From: DASYVD01 sp050693035
Lineage (GTDB): Bacteria > Actinomycetota > UBA4738 > CALAEC01
Length of the DNA: 12,953 nt
NCBI GenBank assembly: GCA_050693035.1
Contig: JBOGWB010000038.1
Span: 1-12,953, forward strand
Reading direction: 5' to 3'
The position numbers and the translations under genes are program-made. Position 1 is the first letter of the stretch; every line of letters begins with the position of its first letter. Positions 5,663 to 12,953 of this stretch are shown in pieces. The notes under the pieces were generated by a model, which was not told the origin of the DNA, did no database searches, and saw only the letters and a program-made list of their open reading frames with translations.

Positions 5663-7185
5663 TCACCTCCCGCGGCTCGCGCGCCGGCCGGCTCGATCTC
5701 CACGATCCGCGCGTGTCGCTCCGCGTCGGGCTCGATCCGATCGAGGAGGGGCTTCGGGAACACGCCGATCCACACGATCGCCGCAACGACCGGCACGAGG
5801 ATGACGTACTCGCGGATCGAGAGGTCCCGGTGCACTGCGTGCTCCTCCGGCAGTGGGCCGTGCATCATCCGCTGGTACGCCCACAACAGGTAGATCGCCG
5901 AGAGGATCACCCCGACCGCTGCGACCGCCGCGAAGCCCGCGTTGGTCAGGAACGTCCCCGTGAGGACCAGGAACTCCCCCACGAACCCGTTCAGGCCGGG
6001 GAGGGCCAGCGAGGACAGGGCCACGACCAGGAAGAAACCGGCCAGGGCGGGCGTTCGGCTGGCCAGGCCTCCCAGCCGACCGAGATCTCTCGTGTGGGTG
6101 CGCTCGTACAGCATCCCGACCAGGAGGAACAGCGCTCCGGTGGAGAGCCCGTGGTTGACCATCTGGATCACTCCGCCGGACATCGCCTGCACGGTCCCGG
6201 CGAAGGTTCCCAGCACGACGAAGCCGAGGTGAGAGACGCTCGAGTACGCGACGAGCCGCTTGACGTCGACCTGAATGAGGGCCACCGCCGCCCCGTAGAC
6301 GATCCCGATCACCGCGAGGACCATCACGAATGTCCGGAAGTACACCGACGCTTCCGGGAACAGCGTCAGGTTGAACCGCACCAGCCCGTAGGCCCCGATC
6401 TTCAGCAGGATCCCGGCGAGGATCACCGAGCCCGCCGTGGGCGCCTCGACGTGAGCGTCGGGGAGCCACGTGTGCAGCGGGAACAGAGGAACCTTCACGG
6501 CGAACGCCAGAAAGAAGGCCAGGAACAGCCACCGCGCCGTCACCGCAGGGAGGTCCAGCCCTCCCAGCTCGGCGAGATCGAACGTCCCGAACCCGAGTTC
6601 CGCCGCCGCCCGGAAGTACAGGAACAAGATGGCCACGAACAGCAACGCCGAGCCCGCCATGGTGAACAGGAAGAACTTCACCGCCGCGTAGACCCGCCGC
6701 TCCCCGCCCCACGCCCCGATGATCAGGTACATGGGAAAGAGGAGCCCTTCGAAGAACACGAAGAACAGCAGGAGGTCGAGGGCAACGAACGCCCCCAGCA
6801 TGGCCGTCTCGAGGAACAGCATCGAGGCGAGGTAGGCGGGGACCTGCCGGTCGACCTTCCACGACGCCAGGATCGCGAGCGGCATGAGGAACGTCGTGAG
6901 GAGAACGAGGAACAGGCTGATGCCGTCCACGCCGATCGTGTACCGGAAGTTCAACAGCCCCACCCAGGAGGCTCGTTCGACGAGCTGGAACCCGGATCGT
7001 CCTGACTCGAAGGCGGCGAGCATGCCGATCGACGCCACGAAGGCGGCCAGCGAGACCAGGAGCGCGCCCCACCGCCACACGAGGTCTCGGTTTCGGCCCC
7101 CCATCATCCCCGCCGGGAACAACGCCACCGCTCCGGCCAGGGGAAGGAAGACGGTCAGCGTGAGCCAGGGGAACGTGGCCCGCAC
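5659..7185 (-). CDS. nuoM: NADH-quinone oxidoreductase subunit M (antiporter-like proton pump)
   Basis: This is a 508-residue ND4/NuoM-family protein with about 14 membrane helices. Key residues align with those known from E. coli: E146 in FFVFFEGLLFPMY, K231 in FAVKVPLFPLHTWLPDAH, K262 in ILLKIGAYG, H345 in MVNHGLSTGALF, and E404 in LNGFVGEFLVLTG. The GTG start follows the nuoL TAG with no gap, and GGGGAGG lies about 7 nt upstream, inside the end of nuoL. The stop overlaps the nuoN GTG by 4 nt. Nothing unusual in length or motif content. Confidence 0.97.
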   Translation of the reverse strand: MRATFPWLTLTVFLPLAGAVALFPAGMMGGRNRDLVWRWGALLVSLAAFVASIGMLAAFESGRSGFQLVERASWVGLLNFRYTIGVDGISLFLVLLTTFLMPLAILASWKVDRQVPAYLASMLFLETAMLGAFVALDLLLFFVFFEGLLFPMYLIIGAWGGERRVYAAVKFFLFTMAGSALLFVAILFLYFRAAAELGFGTFDLAELGGLDLPAVTARWLFLAFFLAFAVKVPLFPLHTWLPDAHVEAPTAGSVILAGILLKIGAYGLVRFNLTLFPEASVYFRTFVMVLAVIGIVYGAAVALIQVDVKRLVAYSSVSHLGFVVLGTFAGTVQAMSGGVIQMVNHGLSTGALFLLVGMLYERTHTRDLGRLGGLASRTPALAGFFLVVALSSLALPGLNGFVGEFLVLTGTFLTNAGFAAVAAVGVILSAIYLLWAYQRMMHGPLPEEHAVHRDLSIREYVILVPVVAAIVWIGVFPKPLLDRIEPDAERHARIVEIEPAGARAAGGE

Positions 7186-9087
7186 CTAGGACCTCCCCAC
7201 GACGAAGAGGAGCAGGGCCACCGCCCCGAGCAGGAACACCAGCGCGTAGCTGCGGACCAGGCCCGTCTGGACCCGGCGGCCCGCCCCCGCCAGGCGGCCG
7301 AAGGCCGTGCCGAGGCCGTTGACCGCCCCATCGATGACCCGCTGGTCGAATACGTAGGCGAGGAAGGCCAAGGTCACCTTGCCCGGGAGGACCACCACCG
7401 AGCCGTACAGATCGTCGACGTACCACCCTCGCGCCAGGGCGCGCTGGAGCCACCCGAGCCGCACGCGGACCGCCGCCCAGTCGATGAGGCCGCTTCCGTA
7501 CACGAGCCAGCCGACCGCGATGCCAGCCAGAGCCACGGCGGTGGCGATGAGCACGAGGGCGCTCTCCGGGAGCCCCGTCGCCGCCGGGCCGTGTGCCGCC
7601 TCCCCCACCACGGGGCCGAGGAACCCGTGGACGAGACCGGTCGTGGCCGAGAGACCGAGGAGGCCCCCGAGCACCGCCCCGACCGCCAGCAGCGCCATGG
7701 GCACCGTCATCACCGGAGGAGACTCGTGCGGCTCGCCCTCGAACCGCGTGGGGCCGAAGAATGTGAGCAGGGCGGCACGAGCCATGTAGAGCGCGGTGAA
7801 GAACGACGCCGCGAGGGCCACGATCCACAGCCCCGTCCTCCCCGCCTCGTACGTCGCGGTGAGGATCTGGTCCTTGCTGAAGAACCCGGCGAACAGCGGG
7901 ATCCCGGCCAGGGCCAGGCCACCCACGACGAAGACCGCGGCCGTGACCCTCATCCGTCTCGCCAGGCCGCCCAACCGGAGCATGTTGATCTCGCCATGCG
8001 TGGCGTGCATCACGCTCCCCGCCGACAGGAACATGGCGGCCTTGAAGAATGCGTGGGTCACCAAGTGGAACATGGCCACGGCGTACGCGCCGACGCCGGC
8101 GGCGAGGAACATGAATCCGAGCTGGCTGATGGTGGAGTAGGCGAGAACCCTCTTCAGATCGTCCTGGCCCAGAGCTGAGGTCGCGGCGTAGATCGCCGTG
8201 ATCACCCCGACGATCGCCACCACCGAAAGGGCGATCTCCGATGCCTCGAACAGGACATGGGTCCGGACGACCACGTACACGCCCGCCGTGACCATGGTGG
8301 CCGCGTGGATCAACGCCGACACGGGCGTAGGACCCTCCATGGCGTCGGGGAGCCACACGTGGAGCGGGACCTGGGCCGACTTCCCCACCGCTCCGGCGAA
8401 GAGCAAGAGCGCGATGGCGGTGGCGGTGCCTTCGGGGAGGGCCGGCGAAGGACCGCGATGGCCGGGAGCGAACGGATCGAGAACCTGGCTGAACTCGACG
8501 GATCCGAAGTGGGCGAAGATGAGGAAGATCCCCAGGGCGAACCCGAAGTCGCCGATCCGGTTGACGATGAACGCCTTCTTCCCACCGTCCGCCGCCGCCT
8601 TCCGCTCGAACCAGAACGCGATGAGCAGATACGAACAGAGTCCGACCAGCTCCCAGCCGAGATAGAGAACGACGAAGTTGTTCGCCAGGACCAACGTGAG
8701 CATGGAGAACACGAACAGGTTCAGGTAGGCGAAGTACCGGGCGAACCGAGCGTCCTCGGCCATGTAGCCGACCGAGTACACGTGGATGAGGAACGACACC
8801 CCGGTGACGGTGAGGGCCATCACCATGGACAGTGGGTCCACCCGGAGCTCCATGGGGGCGTCGAATCTGCCCACCGAGATCCAGTCGAACAGCGTGACGG
8901 TTGCCGTTCGCTCCCCCGCCCCCAGCCCGAGCAAGTCGATGAGTGTGAGCAAGGCCACAACGAACGCGGCTCCGACCAGAGCGGAGGCCAACCATCCGGC
9001 AGACCTTCGAAGCGGCCCGCCAAGCAACAGAAGAGTGACCGCTCCCGCCAGCGGGAGAGCGGGCGCAAGCCACACGAGCTCGATCAT
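7186..9087 (-). CDS. nuoL: NADH-quinone oxidoreductase subunit L (distal antiporter-like proton pump)
   Basis: This is a 633-residue ND5/NuoL-family protein. It is the distal pump of the membrane arm and carries the long lateral helix at its C-terminal end. Functional residues are E146 in LYLGWELVGLCSYLLI, K236 in GKSAQVPLHVWLPDAMEGPT, K349 in HAFFKAAMFLSAGS, and K405 in GFFSKDQIL. The region from about 555 to 610 matches the amphipathic lateral helix area, and a last membrane helix ends in LLFVVGRS. The ATG at 9087 is preceded only by a weak purine run (AGAAGAG). The reading frame upstream is open to a TGA near 9248 but offers no ATG, GTG or TTG, so this start is the best choice. The 169-nt gap from nuoK breaks the otherwise tight packing. 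Confidence 0.96.
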   Translation of the reverse strand: MIELVWLAPALPLAGAVTLLLLGGPLRRSAGWLASALVGAAFVVALLTLIDLLGLGAGERTATVTLFDWISVGRFDAPMELRVDPLSMVMALTVTGVSFLIHVYSVGYMAEDARFARYFAYLNLFVFSMLTLVLANNFVVLYLGWELVGLCSYLLIAFWFERKAAADGGKKAFIVNRIGDFGFALGIFLIFAHFGSVEFSQVLDPFAPGHRGPSPALPEGTATAIALLLFAGAVGKSAQVPLHVWLPDAMEGPTPVSALIHAATMVTAGVYVVVRTHVLFEASEIALSVVAIVGVITAIYAATSALGQDDLKRVLAYSTISQLGFMFLAAGVGAYAVAMFHLVTHAFFKAAMFLSAGSVMHATHGEINMLRLGGLARRMRVTAAVFVVGGLALAGIPLFAGFFSKDQILTATYEAGRTGLWIVALAASFFTALYMARAALLTFFGPTRFEGEPHESPPVMTVPMALLAVGAVLGGLLGLSATTGLVHGFLGPVVGEAAHGPAATGLPESALVLIATAVALAGIAVGWLVYGSGLIDWAAVRVRLGWLQRALARGWYVDDLYGSVVVLPGKVTLAFLAYVFDQRVIDGAVNGLGTAFGRLAGAGRRVQTGLVRSYALVFLLGAVALLLFVVGRS

Positions 9088-9256
9088 GACCGGAGCTCTT
9101 CTGGCCGGTGAGGTAGTGCCGGAACGGATGGTGTGAGACGAGCCGGCGGGAGGGCTCGGACCGACTCGCGTTTCGCCCGCCGAGAGCGACCGAGTAGGCG
9201 AGGCGAACCCCCATCCGTGCAGGCACGGCCGAACCGGATGCGGACGAGCTCCTCAA
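9088..9256. other. Noncoding gap between nuoK and nuoL
   Basis: These 169 nt are the longest gap in the canonical operon, where other junctions are 0-1 nt or overlaps. The gap contains the perfect inverted repeat CCGTGC-ag-GCACGG at 9215-9228. No T-tract follows it, and I see no convincing -10 element or Rex-like site. No coding sequence with a start codon and ribosome binding site could be supported. It may be a spacer or a processing/pausing region, or a remnant of something lost. Confidence 0.4.
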
Positions 9257-9562
9257 TCACCATCGCAGCAGGTTCACGTCGTCGACGTTGGCCGACAGGC
9301 GGCGGCGGAAGATCGCCACGATGATGGCGAGACCCACGACCACTTCGGCTGCGGCCACCACCATGGAGAAGAACGCCAGCACCTGTCCGTCAACCTGGCC
9401 AAGCTGGCGCGCGAACGCCACGAGGGACAGATTGACCGCGTTCAGCTGGAGCTCGATCGACATGAAGATCACCAGCGCGTTCCGTCGAACCAGGACACCG
9501 ACCGTGCCGGTGGCAAAGAGGACGGCGGAGAGAACCAGATAGAAGGCGATGGGGGTCCTCAT
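9257..9562 (-). CDS. nuoK: NADH-quinone oxidoreductase subunit K
   Basis: This is a 101-residue protein with three membrane helices (about 3-23, 28-50 and 60-85), the usual size for NuoK/ND4L. The two membrane-embedded glutamates essential in the family are present: E37 in FMSIELQLNAVNL and E73 in VAAAEVVVGLAI. The ATG overlaps the nuoJ TGA (ATGA). After it comes the 169-nt gap before nuoL. Confidence 0.97.
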   Translation of the reverse strand: MRTPIAFYLVLSAVLFATGTVGVLVRRNALVIFMSIELQLNAVNLSLVAFARQLGQVDGQVLAFFSMVVAAAEVVVGLAIIVAIFRRRLSANVDDVNLLRW

Positions 9563-10176
9563 CGCACGCGCTCGCGCTGGGAGTCCCCCGGAGCAGGCGC
9601 CGCCGGCTCGCCGGGACCCTGCTCGAGCTCCTTCGGGACCTCGACCTCCCGATCGTCGGGAAGCCCCCGGACGCGAGGCCGGGCCATCACCATCGCCGCG
9701 ATAGCCCCAACGATCAGCAGGATCGAAGTGACCTCGAAGGGGAAGAAGAAGTCAGTGAACAACGCCCGCCCCACCGCCGCCACGTTGTCGCTCTCGGCCG
9801 GGAAGGGAGGAAGCGCAGGGGCGTCCGCGCCGAGCCCCACGCCGGATGAAACGGTGACGGCAACCGCTCCGACCAGGACCAGCCCGAGAGCGAGCGCCAG
9901 GAAGCGCTGGCCGCGGATCGGCTCGATGAGGGCCTCCCGCCGGTCGACTCCGAGGAACATGATGACGAAGAGGAACAGGACCATGATGGCCCCGGCGTAC
10001 ACGATGACCTGGACCGCGGCCAGGAAATGAGCACCGAGCAGAGCGAAGAACGCGGCCAGGGTGAACTGATTCAGCACGAGCAGGAGGGCGGAGAACACCG
10101 CGTTGCGCTGGAGGAGCATCAGCACCGCCGCCCCGACGCTCACCGGGGCGATCACCCAGAAGACGACGAGGTCCAC
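9559..10176 (-). CDS. nuoJ: NADH-quinone oxidoreductase subunit J
   Basis: This is a 205-residue NuoJ/ND6-family protein with five membrane segments (about 3-22, 26-47, 53-76, 92-111 and 146-165). The conserved third helix VIVYAGAIMVLFLFVIMFL (57-75) includes the family Tyr60. I chose the GTG at 10176-10174, 1 nt after the nuoI TAG, because GGGGAAG in the end of nuoI gives a ribosome binding site. A longer in-frame ATG version would run back into nuoI and add a non-family N-terminus. The hydrophilic C-terminal tail (about 170-205) is rich in Pro, Glu and Arg. It overlaps nuoK by 4 nt. Confidence 0.95.
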   Translation of the reverse strand: MDLVVFWVIAPVSVGAAVLMLLQRNAVFSALLLVLNQFTLAAFFALLGAHFLAAVQVIVYAGAIMVLFLFVIMFLGVDRREALIEPIRGQRFLALALGLVLVGAVAVTVSSGVGLGADAPALPPFPAESDNVAAVGRALFTDFFFPFEVTSILLIVGAIAAMVMARPRVRGLPDDREVEVPKELEQGPGEPAAPAPGDSQRERVR

Positions 10177-10177
10177 G

Positions 10178-10636
10178 CTACTTCCCCTGCTTCGTCCCGG
10201 GGGCCGTCCCCAGGGGGAGCGGCGGCTGGAGGAGCTGCTCCTTTTCCAGGATCGCGTCTTCCCGTGACTCCCAGGCAAGCTCGAAGTTGTTCGTCAGCGT
10301 TAGGGCGCGGGTGGGACAGGCTTCCACGCAAAGCCCGCACATGATGCAGCGGAGGTAGTTGATCTGGTACACGCGGGCGTACCGTTCGCCGGCGGACACC
10401 GCCTGGTCGGGGTCGTTGTCCTCGCCCTCGACGTAGATGGCATCGGCAGGGCAGGCCCACGCGCAGAGCTCGCACCCGATGCATTTCTCCAATCCGTTCG
10501 GGTGGCGATTCAGGAGATGGCGGCCGTTGTGCGCCCGCGGAGGCAGGGGCTTGATCTCCTTCGGGTACTGGTAGGTCACGGGCCTCCGGAACATGTGCCG
10601 GAAGGTCACCCAGAGCCCCTTGAGGAACCCGATCAT
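10178..10636 (-). CDS. nuoI: NADH-quinone oxidoreductase subunit I, canonical copy
   Basis: This is a 152-residue 2x[4Fe-4S] subunit. Motif 1 is CIGCELCAWACP (C52, C55, C58, C62) and motif 2 is CIMCGLCVEACP (C97, C100, C103, C107). An N-terminal stretch (MIGFLKGLWVTFRHMF) is typical of the helix that contacts the membrane arm. The ATG overlaps the nuoH stop by 4 nt (ATGA). A larger in-frame version starting inside nuoH lacks family features and is rejected. It is much more conventional than the NuoI at 1-678, which makes the two a useful pair for comparison. Confidence 0.97.
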   Translation of the reverse strand: MIGFLKGLWVTFRHMFRRPVTYQYPKEIKPLPPRAHNGRHLLNRHPNGLEKCIGCELCAWACPADAIYVEGEDNDPDQAVSAGERYARVYQINYLRCIMCGLCVEACPTRALTLTNNFELAWESREDAILEKEQLLQPPLPLGTAPGTKQGK

Positions 10637-11799
10637 CGCCCACCTCCCCGGCCGGCCTGCTGGGGCTGCTTCCGTCCGAACAGCGAGGAGGCGAACGACA
10701 ACCCCACGGTGACCGCCGCGACGATCAGCACCCAGCGGATGAACCGCTCCCGCCCGTACACGTCGGGAAGCACCACCACCGCACCGGTGATGAGGATCCA
10801 GAACAGGCCGAGGGGGATGAGCACCTTCCACCCGAAGCGCATCAGACGGTCGTAGCGGAACCGCGGCAACGTGGCTCGGATCCACACGAACACGAACACG
10901 ACCACGGTGACCTTGAGCACGAACCACACCAGCGGCCACAGCCATGGAAGGAACCCGAAGATGGGCCCGCGCCATCCGCCGAAGAAGATCGTCACGGCCA
11001 CCGCCGAGACCGTGATCGTATGGATGTACTCCGCGAGGAAGAACATGGCGAACTTTATGCCCGAGTACTCGGTGTGGTACCCCGCCACAAGCTCGGTCTC
11101 CGCTTCGGGAAGGTCAAAGGGCGGCCGGTTCGTCTCGGCCAGCGCCGCCACCGCGTAGATCAGGAACGCCGGCAGCTGCGGGATCACGTTCCAGCGCGGG
11201 AACACCGGCACCCCACCGAACCGGAAGAACCCGGCCTGGCGGGCCACGAGCTCCGACATCTGGAGCGTGCCCGCGTACATGAGCACCGCCACGAGCCCCA
11301 GCCCCATGCCGACCTCGTACGAGACCATTTGGGCGCTCGACCGGACCCCGCCCAGGAGCGGGTACGTCGAACCCGACGACCATCCGGCGAGCACGACGCC
11401 GTACACGGCGAGCGACCCCAGGGCCAGCACGTACAGGATCCCCACGTTGAGGTCGGCGAGCTGCATCGGGACCTCGCGCCCGAAGATCCGCACCGGCGCC
11501 CCGAAGGGGATCACCGCGAAGGCCAGGAACGCCGGAACCAACGAGAGGACGGGCGCCAGGGCGTAGACGGGGCGCTCGGCTCCGCTCGGCGTGATCCCTT
11601 CCTTGAAGAACAGCTTGATGCCGTCCGCCAGCGTGACGAGGATCCCGAAGGGGCCCGCCCGGGTGGGACCGAGGCGGGTCTGCATGTCGGCTACGACCTT
11701 CCGCTCCACCCAGATCAGCAGCAGCACCGCGACGATCAGGGCCCCGAACACCAGGACCACCCGGGCCAGGAGGAGGATCCAGTCCACCAGGTCCATCAC
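10633..11799 (-). CDS. nuoH: NADH-quinone oxidoreductase subunit H, canonical copy
   Basis: This is a 388-residue NuoH/ND1-family membrane subunit forming the quinone chamber. Conserved blocks are WVERKVVADMQTRLGPTRAGP (30-50), RSSAQMVSYEVG (153-164) and RPPFDLPEAETELVAGYHTEYSG (225-247), with all the usual acidic residues. An extra C-terminal segment (about 330-388) holds one more hydrophobic helix and a short Gly/Arg/Gln-rich end, which the second NuoH lacks. GGAGGT lies 6 nt before the GTG at 11799, which overlaps the nuoG TGA. An ATG is the very next codon (11796) and could also be the start. Confidence 0.96.
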   Translation of the reverse strand: MMDLVDWILLLARVVLVFGALIVAVLLLIWVERKVVADMQTRLGPTRAGPFGILVTLADGIKLFFKEGITPSGAERPVYALAPVLSLVPAFLAFAVIPFGAPVRIFGREVPMQLADLNVGILYVLALGSLAVYGVVLAGWSSGSTYPLLGGVRSSAQMVSYEVGMGLGLVAVLMYAGTLQMSELVARQAGFFRFGGVPVFPRWNVIPQLPAFLIYAVAALAETNRPPFDLPEAETELVAGYHTEYSGIKFAMFFLAEYIHTITVSAVAVTIFFGGWRGPIFGFLPWLWPLVWFVLKVTVVVFVFVWIRATLPRFRYDRLMRFGWKVLIPLGLFWILITGAVVVLPDVYGRERFIRWVLIVAAVTVGLSFASSLFGRKQPQQAGRGGGR

Positions 11800-12953
11800 G
11801 CCTTCACCTCCGCTTCCTCGGTCGCCCCCACCGCCTCGATCAGCGCGTCCGTGAAGTGACGCCCCGAGAGGAGCGCGTTCGCGCGGAATCCAGGCTGGTT
11901 GAAAGGCACGAAGGCCGTTCCTCTGGCCAGGCCGGATGAGATGCGTACCGGCAGCTCTGCCTCGCCCGCCGGGGTCCTCACCCGGGCCCTGCCTCCGTCC
12001 TCGAGCCCCAGTCTGTCGGCATCGGCCGGATGGACCTCCAAGAACGGCTCGTCCCCGAGGGCCGCACGGAGTTCGTCCGAGTCCGCCGACTGCCTGCCGT
12101 CGTCGACGAGGAGCGGGTACGTGAAGAGGGTGAGGGCAGTGGGGCCCTCGGCCCTGGCTTCCTCGGCTCCTCGGCGGCCTCCGGCCGCCTGCGGAACTGC
12201 CTCGTCCGCCCGGGCCCTCGGGACCTCCGCCACTTCGCGGCGAGGGGCCAGAAGCTCACCCATCTCCTCGTGGAGCGCCTCCAGCGAACGGAATCCCATG
12301 TCCGCCCCCAGGACCTCCGACAGCTCTTGGAAGATCTCCCAGTCGGGGCGGGCCAGCCCCTCCGGCGGGCGCACCGGTCGGACCCGCTGCCCGCGTCCCT
12401 CCCAGTCGGTGAAGTGCCCCTCTCTCTCGAGATAGGCCGCGGCGGGAAGGATGGCGTCGGCATAGATCGCGTACCCGTCGGACGCGATGTCCTGGAACAC
12501 CTTGAACGGGGTGTTCTCGAGGGCCCGCCTGGCGAGGTCGGCGTGGGGGAAGTCGGCCAGCGGGTCCGCCCCCACCAGGTACAGCAGGTCGATCTCCCGG
12601 CGGACGCACGCCTGCAGGATCGCCGTGGCGTCCCGGCCCGGCTCGGTCGGAACCACGCCCCAGACCGCCTCGACCCCGCCCCGCTCTCCGGGTTCATCCA
12701 CCCGGCGGCCCCCGGGCAACAGTCGCGGGTGAACCCCGGCCCGCAGGGCCCCCCGGTCACCCGCCCGACGGGGAAGGTAGGCGAACCGCGCCCCCAGCCG
12801 GGCCGCCACGGCCCCGGCAGCGGCGACCCCTCCCGGGCTCTCCCCCAGACGGAGGCCGGCCAGCACGATCGCCCGCTCCCCGGCCTCCCGAAGGGCTCCG
12901 GCGACACGACCCACGTCGGTGTCCGAACCGGCGGTGTCGAGGAGCCGCTCCAG
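11796..12953 (-). CDS. nuoG: NADH-quinone oxidoreductase subunit G, C-terminal 385 residues (5' end outside window)
   Basis: The frame is open from the right edge to a TGA at 11798-11796, so the N-terminal part with the Fe-S clusters is not visible. What is seen belongs to the molybdopterin-oxidoreductase fold of NuoG, which has a structural rather than catalytic role in complex I. Recognisable blocks (visible numbering) are VGADPLADFPHADLARRAL at 127-145 and ILPAAAYLEREGHFTDWEGR at 168-187. A C-terminal barrel-like domain from about 300 contains LEVHPADADRLGLEDG and VPFNQPGF. A linker rich in Ala, Arg and Glu (about 235-270) joins the two parts. The gene is followed by nuoH with a 4-nt overlap. 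nuoE and nuoF would be expected just upstream of nuoG. Confidence 0.92.
   Translation of the reverse strand: MERLLDTAGSDTDVGRVAGALREAGERAIVLAGLRLGESPGGVAAAGAVAARLGARFAYLPRRAGDRGALRAGVHPRLLPGGRRVDEPGERGGVEAVWGVVPTEPGRDATAILQACVRREIDLLYLVGADPLADFPHADLARRALENTPFKVFQDIASDGYAIYADAILPAAAYLEREGHFTDWEGRGQRVRPVRPPEGLARPDWEIFQELSEVLGADMGFRSLEALHEEMGELLAPRREVAEVPRARADEAVPQAAGGRRGAEEARAEGPTALTLFTYPLLVDDGRQSADSDELRAALGDEPFLEVHPADADRLGLEDGGRARVRTPAGEAELPVRISSGLARGTAFVPFNQPGFRANALLSGRHFTDALIEAVGATEEAEVKA

Noticed and set aside
5185..7005. A 606-codon plus-strand open frame opposite nuoM and nuoN
   Set aside because: Its composition (Arg, Glu, Gln and His runs) is that of an antisense shadow. It lacks a ribosome binding site, and the opposite strand carries conserved genes.
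5663..9256. An open frame of about 1197 codons on the minus strand across nuoL and nuoM
   Set aside because: It is an off-frame shadow of two clear, motif-complete genes, caused by high GC content. The translation is rich in Arg, Gly and Pro and has no family features.
10178..10975. A longer, 265-residue NuoI beginning inside nuoH
   Set aside because: The extra N-terminus has no NuoI similarity. The ATG at 10636 overlaps the nuoH stop in the usual ATGA manner and gives the normal family length.

Overview
GC-rich window in which every protein gene I accept lies on the minus strand. It is read here in the direction of transcription, from high to low coordinates. The content is almost entirely respiratory complex I (NADH:quinone oxidoreductase, nuo). 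The protein sequences, the many GTG starts, the prenyl synthase next to nuoN and a Rex-type redox operator all suggest a member of the Actinomycetota, probably not a model genus. The assignment is by resemblance only.

Region 1 (12953 down to 4199) is the distal part of a canonical nuo operon: nuoG (5' end beyond the window), nuoH, nuoI, nuoJ, nuoK, nuoL, nuoM, nuoN. Most junctions are 4-nt stop/start overlaps or 0-1 nt gaps, so the genes look translationally coupled. The exception is a 169-nt gap between nuoK and nuoL. G closes the peripheral arm, I carries two [4Fe-4S] clusters toward the quinone site, H forms the quinone chamber, and J, K, L, M and N form the proton-translocating membrane arm.

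Region 2 (4140 to 3133) is a single trans-polyprenyl diphosphate synthase, likely making the long side chain of the menaquinone that complex I reduces. It has no clear Shine-Dalgarno sequence and has a -10-like hexamer exactly 7 nt before its ATG, so it may be leaderless.

Region 3 (3083 down to position 1) starts with a -10-like TAGAAT and an 18-bp Rex-type palindrome directly upstream of a second nuo cluster: nuoA, nuoB, nuoC, a second nuoH and a second nuoI, which runs off the left edge. nuoD is absent from its usual place between nuoC and nuoH. NuoB, NuoH and NuoI of this cluster differ at conserved motifs from canonical complex I (for H and I, from the copies in region 1). The cluster therefore probably encodes part of a separate, divergent complex I-like enzyme, perhaps with a different electron donor. 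The donor is inference. No RNA genes, mobile elements or CRISPR arrays were seen.
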